From: HGM11368 sp051883455
GTDB taxonomy: Bacteria > Bacillota > Clostridia > Christensenellales > UBA3700
NCBI GenBank assembly: GCA_051883455.1
Contig: JBJETT010000009.1
Span: 166,664 to 230,663 of the forward strand
Direction of reading: 5' to 3'
Length of the DNA stretch: 64,000 bases
Shown: in pieces, positions 51,720 to 61,167 of the stretch
Layout: each line of letters opens with the position of its first letter
Numbering within the stretch: position 1 is the stretch's first letter
Made by a program: the position numbers and the translations under genes
The notes under the pieces: model-generated
Databases searched by the model: none
The model's input: only the letters and a program-made list of their open reading frames with translations
Told to the model about the DNA's origin: nothing

Positions 51720-52235
51720 TTGTAGCATAATTGGCATTATTGCAACTTTACTTAGCATAGTTAGCAAATGCAATGCTAAGATATGAAAATGCTAGTGTTG
51801 GTTGTGATTGGCAAATTTTTTTCGGCAACAATGTAGTACGGTCTAAGTATGGTACATTACGTAGCTCTTACTTAGAATTTTTATATGCCTATTGTATAGC
51901 GATAATGTATACCTTACATATATTTATTTGTTAGGGTATAGTTAGCATATTCTTAAGATTAGATAACTATTTGTTATTGCATATAAATAATTATTAGTTA
52001 TCGAATTATTGCTACATTATGCACGATTTATTTGCTTACCATACCTCAACTGCCTATACGTCGTTTTGACTATTCTTTGGCTGTCTTGCTTGCTAGATAA
52101 CTTTCGATACGTCATACGCAGCTATTACAACAAAAGGCGAAAAGTCTATTTTACTAATAGCTAAATACTTGCCGATATATACACACCACGTTGTGCCGTC
52201 CATTGTCTTATACTCAATTTATATTGGTATTTTAC

Positions 52236-52264
52236 TTGACACTAGATTTTTATTATATTATACT
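52236..52264 (+). promoter_or_regulatory. Promoter of the rpmH operon
   Basis: TTGACA (52236-52241), 17-base spacer, TATACT (52259-52264), giving a leader of about 45 bases with RBS GAGGA. Confidence 0.82.
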
Positions 52265-52314
52265 TTATTGGCAAATATTTTATTTACGATATTATAATAA
52301 GCGAGGATACAAAT

Positions 52315-52449
52315 ATGAAAAGAACTTTTCAACCAAAAAAGAGACAACGTAGCAAGGTACACGGTTTTAGACAAAGAATGCGCTCTAAGAGTGGCAGAAA
52401 CGTGCTCAAGAGACGTCGCAACAAGGGTAGACGCCAACTGACCGCATAA
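52315..52449 (+). CDS. rpmH: 50S ribosomal protein L34
   Basis: The 44-residue frame starts MKRTFQPKKRQRSKVHGF and contains GFRQRMRSKSGRNVLKRRR, the highly conserved L34 sequence. It is a component of the large ribosomal subunit. It is followed six bases later by rnpA, the universal bacterial order. It lies directly downstream of the gene-free region with parS-like sites. Confidence 0.97.
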   Translation: MKRTFQPKKRQRSKVHGFRQRMRSKSGRNVLKRRRNKGRRQLTA

Positions 52450-52455
52450 TCGAAT

Positions 52456-52788
52456 ATGCAAAAGAAGTACAGGCTGTCCGGAAGACGGGTATTCAACTAT
52501 CTTTACCGCAAAGGGACAAGTGTTCCCAACGGACAGTTGGTACTCATCTATGCGCCCTCCAAATACCCGCTCAAAGTAGGTGTTGTCGTTAGCAAAAAAA
52601 TCGGCAAAGCGGTCGTGCGCAACAAAATTAGACGACGCATCAAAGAAGCGTTTAGGTTGATGATACCTCACGTGGCTGACAAATACAATTATATCGTCGT
52701 GGCTCGTCCCGACGTTGCCACCATGAGTTATCAAGATATCGAAAAATCTTTGGCGCACGTGCTCAAACGGGCAAAATTGTACAACTAA
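52456..52788 (+). CDS. rnpA: Ribonuclease P protein component
   Basis: This 110-residue basic protein has the RNR motif VVRNKIRRRIKEAFR (about residues 56-70) and the N-terminal RLSGRRVFNYLYRKG aromatic cleft. It supports the RNase P RNA in tRNA 5' maturation. It sits between rpmH and yidD with short spacers, in the conserved order. Confidence 0.95.
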   Translation: MQKKYRLSGRRVFNYLYRKGTSVPNGQLVLIYAPSKYPLKVGVVVSKKIGKAVVRNKIRRRIKEAFRLMIPHVADKYNYIVVARPDVATMSYQDIEKSLAHVLKRAKLYN

Positions 52789-52791
52789 TCT

Positions 52792-53031
52792 ATGAAACTC
52801 ACGCGTTTATTTATTGGATATTACAAGAGTTTTATCAATCCGCTATTTCCTTCCGTGTGCATCTACACGCCAAGTTGTTCGGCGTACATGCTCCAAGCTG
52901 TTGCCAAGCGAGGCGCGGTCGTAGGGGTAGCAAAAGGCGTGGCGAGAATTTGTAGATGCAATCCTTGGCACAAGGGTGGTTTTGACCCCGTCAAGGACAA
53001 TTTCAAAGGAACTGCAAAATGGCTTTTATGA
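52792..53031 (+). CDS. yidD: Membrane protein insertion efficiency factor
   Basis: This 79-residue protein shows the YidD signature CIYTPSCSAYMLQAVAKRGA and the CRCNPWHKGGFDPV motif. It helps insertion of membrane proteins with YidC. It overlaps the start of yidC by 13 bases. Confidence 0.93.
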   Translation: MKLTRLFIGYYKSFINPLFPSVCIYTPSCSAYMLQAVAKRGAVVGVAKGVARICRCNPWHKGGFDPVKDNFKGTAKWLL

Positions 53032-54014
53032 CTTTGCTTGCCTCGACCGTAGACCAAGTCGAGATGACCAACCTCGTCGGCAAGTTGCTATTGTTGCTCC
53101 GTGAAGGGGTAGGCAACTTCGGCTGGACGGTCGTAGTATTTACGATTATTTTGCGCTTTGCGCTATTGCCACTTGACATTTGGCAAAAATTTTCTATGCG
53201 CAAACAGCAAAAGAAAATGGCGGCGTTGCAACCAAAACTCGCCAAAATTCAAAAACAATACGCAAACAATCCCGAAATGTTACGCCAAAAGCAATACGAA
53301 CTCCAACGCTCGTCGGGCGTCAATATGCTTGCTTCATGCTTGCCTATGATAGTGACGATGGTGGTCTTTTTCGTAGTGTTTGCAGGATTTAGAGCCTTGG
53401 TCGTATACGACAACCAGCTTATAGTAGCTCGTCTAAACGACGCGTACAACGAGATGGTTGCCGCCGGCGCAAGTGCGGAAGAAATCAACGCTCATTTGGC
53501 TGCTATGTATCAGCCTGAGGGTTGGCTTTGGATTAAGAACGTGCACATGTCCGACATAGGCACCAACGTTATCCCTAGTTACGAAAACTTTATCAGTTCG
53601 GGTTGGGGCGGTATCAACGCGACCCTTCCTAACGGTTTGTCCGCAAGCTACGAGACTCTCGTAGGTCCTGCAATGGAAATATACAACAAGCAATCTTTTT
53701 GGGACGTTGCTCGTTGGAACGGTTACTTTGTGTTGCCGATACTTGCGATAGCAACCAGCTTTTTGTCGACAATGTTGCTCCAAAAGATGCAACCTCAGAC
53801 CAATATGGCGGTGGACGAAGAGCAAAAGAAAGCACAACAAAAATCAATGAAAATGATGAACTATATTATGCCTTTGATGCTTGGCGTTTTTGCAATAATG
53901 TATAGCGCGGCGTTCGCAATCTATTACGTAGTCAGCAACATTCTCAGCACGCTTACTTCCGTCATTTTCAATCTTATCATCAAAAAGGTAGACGCAAAAT
54001 CAGCCAACGCTTGA
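53019..54014 (+). CDS. yidC: Membrane protein insertase YidC/SpoIIIJ
   Basis: This 331-residue insertase has the five-helix YidC core: WTVVVFTIILRFALLPLDIW with the hydrophilic-groove Arg (about residue 48), a cytoplasmic hairpin (MRKQQKKMAALQPKLAKIQKQY), and later helices around MIVTMVVFFVVFAGF, VLPILAIATSFLSTM and YIMPLMLGVFAIMYSAAFAIYY. A 100-residue exterior insertion between helices 2 and 3 (about 130-240) is longer than in B. subtilis SpoIIIJ. It has no lipobox. The start could be at the second Met (53028). Confidence 0.93.
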   Translation: MAFMTLLASTVDQVEMTNLVGKLLLLLREGVGNFGWTVVVFTIILRFALLPLDIWQKFSMRKQQKKMAALQPKLAKIQKQYANNPEMLRQKQYELQRSSGVNMLASCLPMIVTMVVFFVVFAGFRALVVYDNQLIVARLNDAYNEMVAAGASAEEINAHLAAMYQPEGWLWIKNVHMSDIGTNVIPSYENFISSGWGGINATLPNGLSASYETLVGPAMEIYNKQSFWDVARWNGYFVLPILAIATSFLSTMLLQKMQPQTNMAVDEEQKKAQQKSMKMMNYIMPLMLGVFAIMYSAAFAIYYVVSNILSTLTSVIFNLIIKKVDAKSANA

Positions 54015-54040
54015 TTGGTCGTCGATTACAAGGAGTAGTT

Positions 54041-54847
54041 ATGAAAAGTGTAGAAATCACGGCTTCCAGCTATGACGAAGCTTTGGCAAAGGCTTTGGAA
54101 GAGTTGGATTTGTCGCTCAAACAAGTAGAGGTTACCTCAGTCAAAGAGAGTGGTATTATTCGCAAAAAGACGACGATAGTCGTCGTAGCAAAGCCTTCGG
54201 CAGAAGAGTTGGCTTACGGCTTCGTCAAGGGCGTAGTAGAGAGAATGGGACTTGACGTAGAGGTTGCTCTCAACGACAACGACGAGGCTATCGAGCTCAA
54301 TTTGTCGGGCGAAGATACGTCCAAGCTCATCGGCTATCGCGGCGACGTGCTCGACAGCCTTCAATATCTTGCCTTGCTCGTTGCAGGCAAAAACAATCCA
54401 AAGGGCAAGCGAATGGTTATCGACGGAGAAAACTATAGAGAGAAGCGTACCGTTACCCTCACCAAACTTGCCAAAAGGCTTGCATTTAAGGCGGCTAAAT
54501 CGGGCGAAAGCATCAGCCTAGAGCCAATGAATCCTTTTGAGAGAAGAATTATTCACTCGGCACTCGCCGACGACAATTACGTTACTACCTCGTCGGAAGG
54601 AGAGGAGCCAAATAGATTCGTCACTATTATACCTAACAAGTCTAAGAGAAACGATAGAGGCGACAGAAGAACCAAGGAAAGAAAGGAAAAGAAAGAATAT
54701 TCTTCATACGACGTAGAAATACCCGTTCCCGAGCAAAAGCAAGAGGAAGAAAAGGATATGTACAATGCCGAATATTCCCGCAACTTCAAAAAGAAGGGCG
54801 TTGGCAAAGTCAAATCCTACGGCGCTCCAAAATCAAAATACTTCTAA
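54041..54847 (+). CDS. jag: RNA-binding protein Jag/KhpB
   Basis: The protein has 268 residues from the ATG at 54041 (RBS AAGGAG); an earlier in-frame TTG overlaps the yidC end. It has a Jag-N domain (MKSVEITASSYDEALAKAL), a KH domain (LSGEDTSKLIGYRGDVLDSLQYL) and an R3H domain (RRIIHSALADDNYVTTSSEGEEPNR). The basic C-terminal tail (about 65 residues, Lys/Glu-rich) is an unusual extension. It binds RNA and affects cell division and envelope growth. A terminator follows. Confidence 0.92.
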   Translation: MKSVEITASSYDEALAKALEELDLSLKQVEVTSVKESGIIRKKTTIVVVAKPSAEELAYGFVKGVVERMGLDVEVALNDNDEAIELNLSGEDTSKLIGYRGDVLDSLQYLALLVAGKNNPKGKRMVIDGENYREKRTVTLTKLAKRLAFKAAKSGESISLEPMNPFERRIIHSALADDNYVTTSSEGEEPNRFVTIIPNKSKRNDRGDRRTKERKEKKEYSSYDVEIPVPEQKQEEEKDMYNAEYSRNFKKKGVGKVKSYGAPKSKYF

Positions 54848-54853
54848 AATATA

Positions 54854-54882
54854 AGACCGCTCAAATTGGGCGGTCTATTTTT
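54854..54882 (+). terminator. Terminator of the rpmH-jag operon
   Basis: Stem AGACCGC / GCGGTCT with an 9-base loop and an ATTTTTAT tail. Confidence 0.85.
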
Positions 54883-54961
54883 ATAATTATATAATGCGAT
54901 TGTCCGAAAAGATTGCCATATTATATTGCATCTCGGCGCACTTTGATTATTCTTTATACGT

Positions 54962-56293
54962 TTATTTACCTAGACAAAACTTGCTAAATATACTGTCGAT
55001 AATATCTTCGCTAGCGCTGTCGCCAGTGATTTTGCCTAGTTCAAAGTAGGCTTGTCTAAGGTCAAGCAAGACGCATTCCGTAGGCTGACTATAAAGCGCT
55101 TGTTCGGCGCTTTTGATACACTCTAGGGCATGTTCTATCGCTTGAGCGTGACGACGATTGGTGATGACGTTGCCACTTGCGTCAATGCTTTGTCCTATTA
55201 CGGCGTCGACGATATTCTCTTTGAGCTCGTCAATGCCTTGTCCCGTCTTGGCGCTTATTGCTATTCCGTCGGTATCTACTGAAGCAAGGTCGCACTTGTT
55301 GACTACCTTTATCATCTTGACTCCGCTATCCGCTAGGCTCTTTTCCAAAGCCTTTTCTTCATCGTTCATAGGTCTATCGCTCGGGGTAACGAATAAGGTT
55401 AGGTCACTGTTTTTGGCAATATCCATACTTCTTTCTACGCCTATGGCTTCCACCATGTCGTCGGTTTCTCTAATGCCGGCAGTGTCCACCAATCGTAGCA
55501 ACACACCCTTGTATTCGATACATTCTTCCAAAGTGTCGCGAGTCGTACCCGCAATGTCGGTGACTATGGCTCTATCTCTACCAAGTAGTCTATTGAGCAA
55601 CGACGACTTGCCTACGTTGGTTTGACCTACTATGCCCACCGTAACGCCTTGCTTGATATATCCTCCCACCTTTTGGCTGTCTACCAATTTTTGAAGCTTT
55701 TGAGTCAAAAAACTCAATACGTGTCCACAATTTGACTTGCTCTCGTCTTCCATTTCTTCGGGATAATCGAGGCTCGCTTCAAGCTCTGCAATGCTGTCTA
55801 GCAACTGTGTTTGATAGCTCTTTATCTCGCTAGACACACCGCCTTGCATAAGCCTACTGCTTGCTTTGAGCGCCGACAAAGACTCCGAAGTAATCATGTC
55901 CGTCACGCCTTCGCAGTCGGCAAGAGCCATTTTGCCGTTGAGAAAAGCACGCTTGGTAAACTCTCCCTTGTCTGCGATAACCGCGCCGTATTTTAGGCAT
56001 TGTTTGAGTACCTCGTCCACCAGCCTAACACCGCCGTGACATTGGAATTCTACCACGTCCTCGCCCGTATACGAAGCAGGAGCTTGGAAGTATACGGCAA
56101 GGCAAGTGTCCTCGAACTCGTCGGTTTTGACTCTGCCGTAATACATATAGTTGGGGGTCGCGTCCTCAAAGCTACTTAGCTTTTTGGTAGCAAACATCTT
56201 GGCGGCAATGGCTTTTGCATCGTCACCGCTCATTCTTACAATACCTATTGCGCCACTTCCCATAGGGGTGGATATCGTTGCTATAGTCTTCAT
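54962..56293 (-). CDS. mnmE: tRNA modification GTPase MnmE
   Basis: The protein has 443 residues from the ATG at 56293. With MnmG it makes the 5-carboxymethylaminomethyl modification of wobble uridine. It has the N-terminal dimerisation/folate domain (TISTPMGSGAIGIVRMSG), the G domain with GQTNVGKSSLLNRLL, DIAGTTRDT, and NKCD, and the C-terminal CLGK motif. It is on the minus strand although the flanking jag and mnmG are on the plus strand; in most Firmicutes all are collinear. A -10 TATAAT (56300-56305) lies six bases before the ATG with no RBS. Confidence 0.95.
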   Translation of the reverse strand: MKTIATISTPMGSGAIGIVRMSGDDAKAIAAKMFATKKLSSFEDATPNYMYYGRVKTDEFEDTCLAVYFQAPASYTGEDVVEFQCHGGVRLVDEVLKQCLKYGAVIADKGEFTKRAFLNGKMALADCEGVTDMITSESLSALKASSRLMQGGVSSEIKSYQTQLLDSIAELEASLDYPEEMEDESKSNCGHVLSFLTQKLQKLVDSQKVGGYIKQGVTVGIVGQTNVGKSSLLNRLLGRDRAIVTDIAGTTRDTLEECIEYKGVLLRLVDTAGIRETDDMVEAIGVERSMDIAKNSDLTLFVTPSDRPMNDEEKALEKSLADSGVKMIKVVNKCDLASVDTDGIAISAKTGQGIDELKENIVDAVIGQSIDASGNVITNRRHAQAIEHALECIKSAEQALYSQPTECVLLDLRQAYFELGKITGDSASEDIIDSIFSKFCLGK

Positions 56294-56299
56294 AGTTCG

Positions 56300-56305
56300 A
56301 TTATA
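56300..56305 (-). promoter_or_regulatory. -10 box of mnmE, predicted leaderless
   Basis: TATAAT on the minus strand, six bases from the ATG; no good -35 was found. Confidence 0.5.
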
Positions 56306-56391
56306 CCACAACTTAGCAATATTGCATAGTCAAATTGCCACCTCTATATAATAGTTGTTGACAATTATCAATATTGTATTAATATATAATT

Positions 56392-56718
56392 ATGGACTTT
56401 ATTTTAGAATTGTTGGCGGAGATATTTTTTGACGGAGCAATTGAGTTTATCAAAAACCCGAAGTTTAATTTGGTTTGGCGAATTTTCGTATTAGTTTTGG
56501 TATCGGTGTTTTATATAGGACTAATCGTACTTCTTGCCGTTGTGTCAATCAATGCATCATCCGCAACAAGCAATACGTCCACGGCAGGCAAAGTAATTCT
56601 ATGGTTGATATTTTGCTTTGTACTTGGTCTTTTTATTACGTTTTTTGTCAAACTTATCTCGGCTCTAAGACGCCAGCCGAACGCCGAAATTAGCGACGAG
56701 GACGAATTTTTAGACTAA
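56392..56718 (+). CDS. Small membrane protein of unknown function
   Basis: This 108-residue protein has two membrane helices (about 30-53 and 66-88) with a Ser/Thr/Ala loop between them, and an acidic tail (EISDEDEFLD). I recognise no family. It sits between the divergent mnmE and mnmG. It has no RBS: TTGACA (56358-56363), 17 bases and AATATA (56381-56386) end five bases before the ATG, which predicts a leaderless mRNA. Confidence 0.6.
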   Translation: MDFILELLAEIFFDGAIEFIKNPKFNLVWRIFVLVLVSVFYIGLIVLLAVVSINASSATSNTSTAGKVILWLIFCFVLGLFITFFVKLISALRRQPNAEISDEDEFLD

Positions 56719-56812
56719 AAAAGTCTTCTGTTATTCTCTATAAAGTATCCATTATCATATTTTAGTTGATTATTTTGTAGTTAGTTTAGCGATTTGTTGA
56801 GTATTTATTTGA

Positions 56813-56841
56813 TTGTCATATAGCCAAAATAGTGTTATACT
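56813..56841 (+). promoter_or_regulatory. Promoter of mnmG, predicted leaderless
   Basis: TTGTCA (56813-56818), 17-base spacer, TATACT (56836-56841), six bases before the ATG at 56848; no RBS. Confidence 0.72.
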
Positions 56842-56847
56842 TTTTTT

Positions 56848-58710
56848 ATGATGACTTATCGCCAAAATTATGACGCTATAGTAGTCGGAGCAGGGCATGC
56901 AGGTGTAGAAGCTGCCCTTGCTTTGGCGCGTCTAGGACACGACACGCTATTGCTTACGCTGTCTATGGACAGCATATCCTTTATGGCGTGCAATCCTAAT
57001 ATCGGTGGCACTGCCAAAGGTCATCTCGTGAGAGAAATCGACGCTCTCGGCGGTCAAATGGGCATCAACGCCGATGACAATCTTCTCCAGCTGCGTATGC
57101 TCAATCTCGGCAAAGGTCCTGCGGTACACAGTCTTAGAGGTCAAGCCGACAAGACGATGTATCATCTCAGTATGAAGAAGACTTTGGAGACCACCAACCA
57201 CCTCGACATGATACAGGCGGAAGTCAAAGAAATCGTAGTCAAAAACGGCAAAGTGCAGGGCATAGTTACAACGACAGGTCAAAGTTTTGATTGCAAAGCA
57301 GTCGTAGTTGCCAGCGGAGTATATCTCAATGCTCGCATCATCATAGGCGATTGGTCGCAACAAGTAGGACCCAACGGCTTTGCAAGGGCGACTTATCTCA
57401 CCGACAACCTCATAGACTTGGGTTTGCCGACTCGTAGATTTAAGACGGGCACGCCCGCCAGAGTTGACAAAAAGAGCATAGATTTCTCCGTTATGGAAAT
57501 TCAAAACGGTGACGAAAAAATCTATCCGTTTAGCTTTATGCACGACGGCTACGGAGTCAACAAACAGCCTTGCTATCTCACTTACACCACCCCTAAGACC
57601 AAGGATATCATCTTTGCCAACATACACCGTTCGCCTCTATACAACGGCTCTATCAAGGGCGTAGGTCCTAGATATTGTCCAAGCATAGAGGACAAGGTTA
57701 TGCGCTTTAGCGACAAAGAACGTCATCAAATTTTCATTGAGCCCGAGAGCGCCTTTACCAATGAAATGTATATCCAAGGTATGTCTTCGTCACTTCCTTT
57801 TGACGTTCAACTCGAGATGTATCATTCCGTAATAGGTCTTGAGCACTGTAAAATTATCCGTTACGCCTACGCTATCGAATACGACTGTATAGACAGTCTG
57901 TGTCTCAACGCTTCACTCATGGTCAAGCATATAGACGGACTCTTTTGCGCAGGACAACTCAACGGCAGTAGCGGTTACGAAGAGGCTGCGGCGCAAGGAC
58001 TCGTTGCCGGTATCAACGCATCGAGATATATCGACGAAAAAGAGCCTATTATCCTCACCCGCGACAACTCGTATATCGGCGTATTGATAGATGACCTTGT
58101 GACCAAGGGCACCAACGAGCCTTACCGTATGATGACGGCAAGGGCGGAGCATAGACTATATCTTAGACAAGAGAACGCCGACCAAAGACTCACCCCACTA
58201 GGCAGAGAGATAGGTCTTGTCAGCGACGAAAGGTGGGCTAGATTTAACAACAAAATGAATGAAAAAGCTCGTCTAAATTCTTTGCTTGACAAGTCGCTTA
58301 CCCCTTCTCAATTTAGCGAGGTCTTCGAGCAAGTAGGGGAGAGCATTCCTTGCAAAGCAATGACTTATAGAGATATGCTAAAGCGCACCAATATCACTGC
58401 ACAAACTCTTATCGACGGCTTTGACGACTTTACCGAGGACGACCTAAGAGTGCTAGAAGAGCTTGCCACCGAGTGCAAATACGAAGGCTATATGAGCAAA
58501 CAAGCCCACGCCATAGAAGAGAACAAAAAGCTAGAAAACAAACTTCTTCCTACCAACCTAGACTACTCGACTATACAAGGACTAAGATTAGAGGCTAGAC
58601 AAAAACTCAACCAAATCAAGCCTCTCAACCTTGCTCAAGCTTCAAGAATATCGGGCGTTTCACCTGCCGACATTACGGTGTTGCTAGCATACCTACACAA
58701 AAATAACTAA
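56848..58710 (+). CDS. mnmG: tRNA uridine-5-carboxymethylaminomethyl modification enzyme MnmG (GidA)
   Basis: This 620-residue FAD enzyme partners MnmE. It has the FAD fold DAIVVGAGHAGVEAALALARLGH, the family signature GPRYCPSIEDKVMRF, the GLFCAGQLNGSSGYEEAAAQGLVAGINA block, and a C-terminal helical MnmE-binding domain ending in ISGVSPADITVLLAYL. It is followed one base later by rsmG. Its mRNA is predicted to be leaderless. Confidence 0.96.
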   Translation: MMTYRQNYDAIVVGAGHAGVEAALALARLGHDTLLLTLSMDSISFMACNPNIGGTAKGHLVREIDALGGQMGINADDNLLQLRMLNLGKGPAVHSLRGQADKTMYHLSMKKTLETTNHLDMIQAEVKEIVVKNGKVQGIVTTTGQSFDCKAVVVASGVYLNARIIIGDWSQQVGPNGFARATYLTDNLIDLGLPTRRFKTGTPARVDKKSIDFSVMEIQNGDEKIYPFSFMHDGYGVNKQPCYLTYTTPKTKDIIFANIHRSPLYNGSIKGVGPRYCPSIEDKVMRFSDKERHQIFIEPESAFTNEMYIQGMSSSLPFDVQLEMYHSVIGLEHCKIIRYAYAIEYDCIDSLCLNASLMVKHIDGLFCAGQLNGSSGYEEAAAQGLVAGINASRYIDEKEPIILTRDNSYIGVLIDDLVTKGTNEPYRMMTARAEHRLYLRQENADQRLTPLGREIGLVSDERWARFNNKMNEKARLNSLLDKSLTPSQFSEVFEQVGESIPCKAMTYRDMLKRTNITAQTLIDGFDDFTEDDLRVLEELATECKYEGYMSKQAHAIEENKKLENKLLPTNLDYSTIQGLRLEARQKLNQIKPLNLAQASRISGVSPADITVLLAYLHKNN

Positions 58711-58711
58711 T

Positions 58712-59401
58712 ATGAAATATTTATCCGACTACTTCAATCAACGTGGCATAGACCAATCATTAGTTGCTCTATTTGAGCAATATTTTGATATGCTCGTTGA
58801 GTGGAACGAGAGATTTAATCTCACGGCAATCACCAACTTAGAGCAAGTAGAGCAAAAACACTTCGTTGACAGTCTACTAGGCAGCGATTTGATACCTAAT
58901 GGTAGCAAAATATGCGACGTGGGTAGCGGAGCGGGCTTCCCTAGTATTCCGCTTGCCATAGTTCGTACCGACTGTGAATTTACCTTGCTTGACAGTCTTA
59001 ACAAAAGGATAAACTTCCTTACCGCCGTCAAAGAGGCTCTAAATCTAACCAACTGCACTTGTATCCATACTAGAGCTGAGGACTATGCTAACAAAAATAG
59101 AGAAGCTTTTGACGTGTGTGTGGCTAGGGCAGTTGCGCCTCTTCCTACCTTGTTAGAATATTGCATTCCTCTACTCAAAGTTGGTGGTAAACTCATCGCT
59201 TACAAAGGCTCCAATGCCGACGAAGAGATTAGTCTAGCTAGCCGTGCAATGCAAGCTTTGAATTGTAAAATAAGCCGAAAAGTCGATACGTGTCTACCAA
59301 ATGGCGACAAAAGGATACTAGTTGAGATAATCAAAACTCAACCAACTTCCAAGGCTTATCCTCGAGGAAAGAACAAGCCGCGCACCAATCCGATAATTTA
59401 G
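58712..59401 (+). CDS. rsmG: 16S rRNA (guanine527-N7)-methyltransferase
   Basis: This 229-residue enzyme methylates G527 of 16S rRNA. It has the N-terminal helical region WNERFNLTAITNLEQVEQKHFVDSL and the SAM site ICDVGSGAGFPSIPLAI (about 69-85), then CVARAVAPLPTLLEYCIPLL. It follows mnmG by one base. A basic tail (PRGKNKPRTNPII) ends the protein. Confidence 0.95.
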   Translation: MKYLSDYFNQRGIDQSLVALFEQYFDMLVEWNERFNLTAITNLEQVEQKHFVDSLLGSDLIPNGSKICDVGSGAGFPSIPLAIVRTDCEFTLLDSLNKRINFLTAVKEALNLTNCTCIHTRAEDYANKNREAFDVCVARAVAPLPTLLEYCIPLLKVGGKLIAYKGSNADEEISLASRAMQALNCKISRKVDTCLPNGDKRILVEIIKTQPTSKAYPRGKNKPRTNPII

Positions 59402-59403
59402 TA

Positions 59404-59432
59404 TTGCTTTTAGTGATTGCATTTGATATAAT
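59404..59432 (+). promoter_or_regulatory. Promoter of parAB
   Basis: TTGCTT (59404-59409), 17-base spacer, TATAAT (59427-59432); RBS AAGGAGA follows. Confidence 0.65.
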
Positions 59433-59454
59433 CTAATAGATATAAGGAGATACT

Positions 59455-60216
59455 ATGGCAAAAATTATTGCTTTTACCAATCAAAAAGGTGGCGTAGGCA
59501 AAACTACGTGCTGTATCAATCTTGCTTCTTGCGTAGCGGAAAAGGGTAAGAAAGTTTTACTTATCGACCTTGACCCTCAATCCAATACTACGAGTGGTCT
59601 TGGTTTGAGCCAATCCGACAAGTTGAGTATATACGACGTGTTGACCAAGGACGCGCCTATCGACGACAACGTTATTTGCTCTACGGCGGTCAAAGGTCTT
59701 GATTGCATCACTTCATCAGTCAGCCTAGCAGGAGCAGAATTGGAGCTTGCTTCGGTTTTTGGTAGAGAGAGTATACTCAAGATAGCTCTCCAACCTATAT
59801 TAGACCAATACGATTTTATCTTTATTGATTGTCCGCCTTCGCTCGGCACTCTTACCGTCAACGCATTGACGGCGTGCAACAGTATCATCATACCTATGCA
59901 ATGCGAGTATTACGCCCTAGAAGGACTCTCACAACTCACTCGCACCATACAAGGACTCAAGAAGTTCCTCAACCCAACGATAACTATCGAAGGAATAATA
60001 CTCACTATGTACGACAAGCGTAGCAATCTTACTTCGCAAGTATATGACGAAATCAAAAAGTTCTTTGGAGAAAAGCTCTACGACAGCGTTATTCCTCGCA
60101 ACGTAAGACTTGCCGAAGCGCCAAGCTACGGACAACCTATCATTATTTATGACAAAAACTGCAAAGGAAGCAAGGCATTCAAAGCGCTGGCTACGGAATT
60201 TTTGCAAAAGCAATAA
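59455..60216 (+). CDS. parA: Chromosome partitioning ATPase ParA/Soj
   Basis: This 253-residue ATPase has the deviant Walker A KGGVGKTTCCINLA (about residues 11-24), DLDPQSNTTSGLG, and DFIFIDCPPSLGTLTVNAL. It moves ParB-parS complexes and regulates DnaA in Firmicutes. parB follows 12 bases downstream. Its likely centromere is the parS-like cluster 8 kb to the left. Confidence 0.95.
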   Translation: MAKIIAFTNQKGGVGKTTCCINLASCVAEKGKKVLLIDLDPQSNTTSGLGLSQSDKLSIYDVLTKDAPIDDNVICSTAVKGLDCITSSVSLAGAELELASVFGRESILKIALQPILDQYDFIFIDCPPSLGTLTVNALTACNSIIIPMQCEYYALEGLSQLTRTIQGLKKFLNPTITIEGIILTMYDKRSNLTSQVYDEIKKFFGEKLYDSVIPRNVRLAEAPSYGQPIIIYDKNCKGSKAFKALATEFLQKQ

Positions 60217-60228
60217 GGAGAATAACTT

Positions 60229-61101
60229 ATGAAAAAAAGCGGACTCGGCACGGGACTTGAGGCACTTCTCGCCATCAATACCGAATCGGCATACGACGAA
60301 CAAGGCAATCTCAATAGCGGAGTAGAAGAGGTTGATATCGATAAAATTATTACCAATTCAACCCAACCTCGCAAGTCTTTTGACCAAAAGGCTTTGGAAG
60401 AGCTTGCTCAATCTATCAAAAGTCACGGCGTTATCCAACCAATTCTCGTCACGGCAGTTGGCAACAAATATCAAATAGTAGCGGGTGAGAGAAGATATAG
60501 GGCTTCTAAGATAGCAGGTCTTGCCAAAATTCCCGTTATAGTCAAAAATCTCACTATCCAACAGCGCAAAGAGATAGCTTTGATAGAAAATATCCAAAGA
60601 CAAGATCTTAATCCTATCGAAGAAGCTTACGCATATAAGGCGCTCATTGAAGAATACGGCGTAACCCAAGAAGAACTTGCAGAGAAGCTCGGTAAATCTC
60701 GCCCTGCTATTACCAATGCGCTTAGATTGTTGACTCTCAATCCCGTAGTTATCGACATGGTATCGTCGGGAAGATTATCTGCAGGCCACGCTCGCTGTCT
60801 TGCGTCTATCAAAGACTATCAAGTTCAAGCAAGTTATGCTATTGCGGCATGCGACAAGCAAATGTCGGTTAGACAACTCGAAGTAATGGTATATAATTAT
60901 CTCAATCCAGATAAGACGCCTAAAAAAGCTAAACCTGTATTGACCACCGAACTCAAAGATTTAGTTACCGATATGCAGAGAGTTTTCGGTACTAAGATTA
61001 AAGTTGTTGGAAATAATACCAAAGGTAGAATTTGCATCGACTACTTTACTCAAAAGGATTTGGAGAGAATCTTTGATATCATTGATAGTATGAAAAAGTA
61101 A
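60229..61101 (+). CDS. parB: Chromosome partitioning protein ParB/Spo0J
   Basis: This 290-residue CTPase binds parS and slides along DNA. It has the ParB/Srx domain with QPRKSFDQKALEELAQSIKSHGVIQPILV, the CTP-binding GERRYRASKIAGL and ENIQRQDLNPIEEA, an HTH (TQEELAEKLGKSRPAITNALRLL) and a C-terminal dimerisation domain. The gene ends at a bidirectional terminator facing dnaN. Confidence 0.95.
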   Translation: MKKSGLGTGLEALLAINTESAYDEQGNLNSGVEEVDIDKIITNSTQPRKSFDQKALEELAQSIKSHGVIQPILVTAVGNKYQIVAGERRYRASKIAGLAKIPVIVKNLTIQQRKEIALIENIQRQDLNPIEEAYAYKALIEEYGVTQEELAEKLGKSRPAITNALRLLTLNPVVIDMVSSGRLSAGHARCLASIKDYQVQASYAIAACDKQMSVRQLEVMVYNYLNPDKTPKKAKPVLTTELKDLVTDMQRVFGTKIKVVGNNTKGRICIDYFTQKDLERIFDIIDSMKK

Positions 61102-61167
61102 TTGATGACATTTAATTATCACAACGACAACACTATTTAGAAATAATAATTGCATAACTATTATTCA

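Larger units (their letters stand above)
50277..52235. other. Two-kilobase gene-free AT-rich region with parS-like sites
   Basis: No open frame longer than a few dozen codons with a RBS is seen. The region contains a candidate small RNA (50419-50517), three parS-like sites, one split parS-like inverted repeat, and inverted repeats such as CTTAGCAT (51751-51758) / ATGCTAAG (51773-51780). AGCATAAT recurs (about 50997, 51112, 51724). It lies directly upstream of rpmH, the usual place of an origin in Firmicutes, but no DnaA box of good quality was found. Confidence 0.7.

Noticed and set aside
50277..52235. DnaA boxes in the gene-free block upstream of rpmH
   Set aside because: Only weak matches such as TTATCCCAA were found, so I did not call an origin there.
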